Source of the DNA: Bacillus alveayuensis
GTDB lineage: Bacteria; Bacillota; Bacilli; Bacillales; Aeribacillaceae
Assembly (NCBI GenBank): GCA_030812955.1
Contig: JAUSTR010000018.1
Location: forward strand, 1-47,683
DNA length: 47,683 nucleotides
Direction of reading: 5' to 3'
Under the pieces are notes generated by a model. That model saw nothing but the letters and a program-made list of their open reading frames with translations. It did not search any database and was not told the origin of the DNA. This document shows, one piece after another, positions 47,617-47,683 of this stretch. Position numbers and translations under genes: made by a program. Each line of letters begins with the position of its first letter. Positions within the stretch are counted from its first letter, which is position 1.

Positions 47617-47683
47617 ATGATTGAAATTGAAAAACCAAAAATCGAAACTCTTGAAATCAGCGATGACTCTAAAAATGGGAAAT
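47617..47683 (+). CDS. rpoA: RNA polymerase subunit alpha, first 22 codons
   Basis: ATG 47617 followed by IEIEKPKIETLEISDDSKNGK, the start of the alpha N-terminal domain as in B. subtilis. AAGGAGGG (47598-47605) lies 11 bases upstream. The gene runs off the end of the window. Confidence 0.96.
   Translation, partial: MIEIEKPKIETLEISDDSKNGK

Overview
The window is a block of core information-processing genes, all on the + strand, from a low-G+C Firmicute of the family Bacillaceae. Gene order and protein sequences follow the Bacillus subtilis order rrn - ctsR - clpC - radA - gltX - cysES - sigH - nusG - rpoBC - str/S10/spc/alpha operons almost gene for gene. Family level is as far as I can take it from sequence alone; the species is not identified.

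Layout: 1-75, 3' end of a 5S rRNA gene with its terminator. 76-1660, a lineage-specific interval with an unexplained terminator, a frameshifted small membrane-protein gene and an intact MgtC-family gene. 1690-6366, the CtsR-controlled protein quality-control operon ctsR-mcsA-mcsB-clpC. 6470-10517, radA, a decayed remnant of disA (c-di-AMP synthase), yacL, ispD and ispF. 10523-16197, gltX, then a cysteine T-box leader and cysE-cysS-mrnC-rlmB-rae1. 16206-18020, sigH, rpmGB, secE and nusG. 18036-21328, rplK-rplA, then the L10 leader with rplJ-rplL, and ybxB. 21329-28800, a structured leader, then rpoB and rpoC. 28865-33698, ybxF-rpsL-rpsG-fusA-tufA. 33781-47683, the S10/spc/alpha cluster rpsJ to rpsK, containing secY, adk, map and infA, ending in the first codons of rpoA.

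The genes make the translation and transcription machinery (24 ribosomal proteins from rpsJ to rpsK plus L11, L1, L10, L12, L33, S12 and S7; EF-G, EF-Tu, IF1; RNA polymerase beta, beta' and alpha; NusG; SigH) and its supply and support (GltX, CysS, CysE, Adk, Map, SecE, SecY, rRNA-processing and rRNA-modifying enzymes). Initiation codons were reassigned where the longest open frame ran upstream of the start that the Shine-Dalgarno (SD) sequence and family alignment support.

Most of the window is ordinary and strongly conserved. I see no CRISPR array, prophage, insertion sequence, tRNA or unrecognised multi-gene system. The observations worth a second look are the broken disA between radA and yacL, the broken and extra genes between the rRNA operon and ctsR, and several untranslated leaders with strong dyads: before rpoB, nusG, tufA, ybxF, rpmGB and rpoA, and in the S10 leader.
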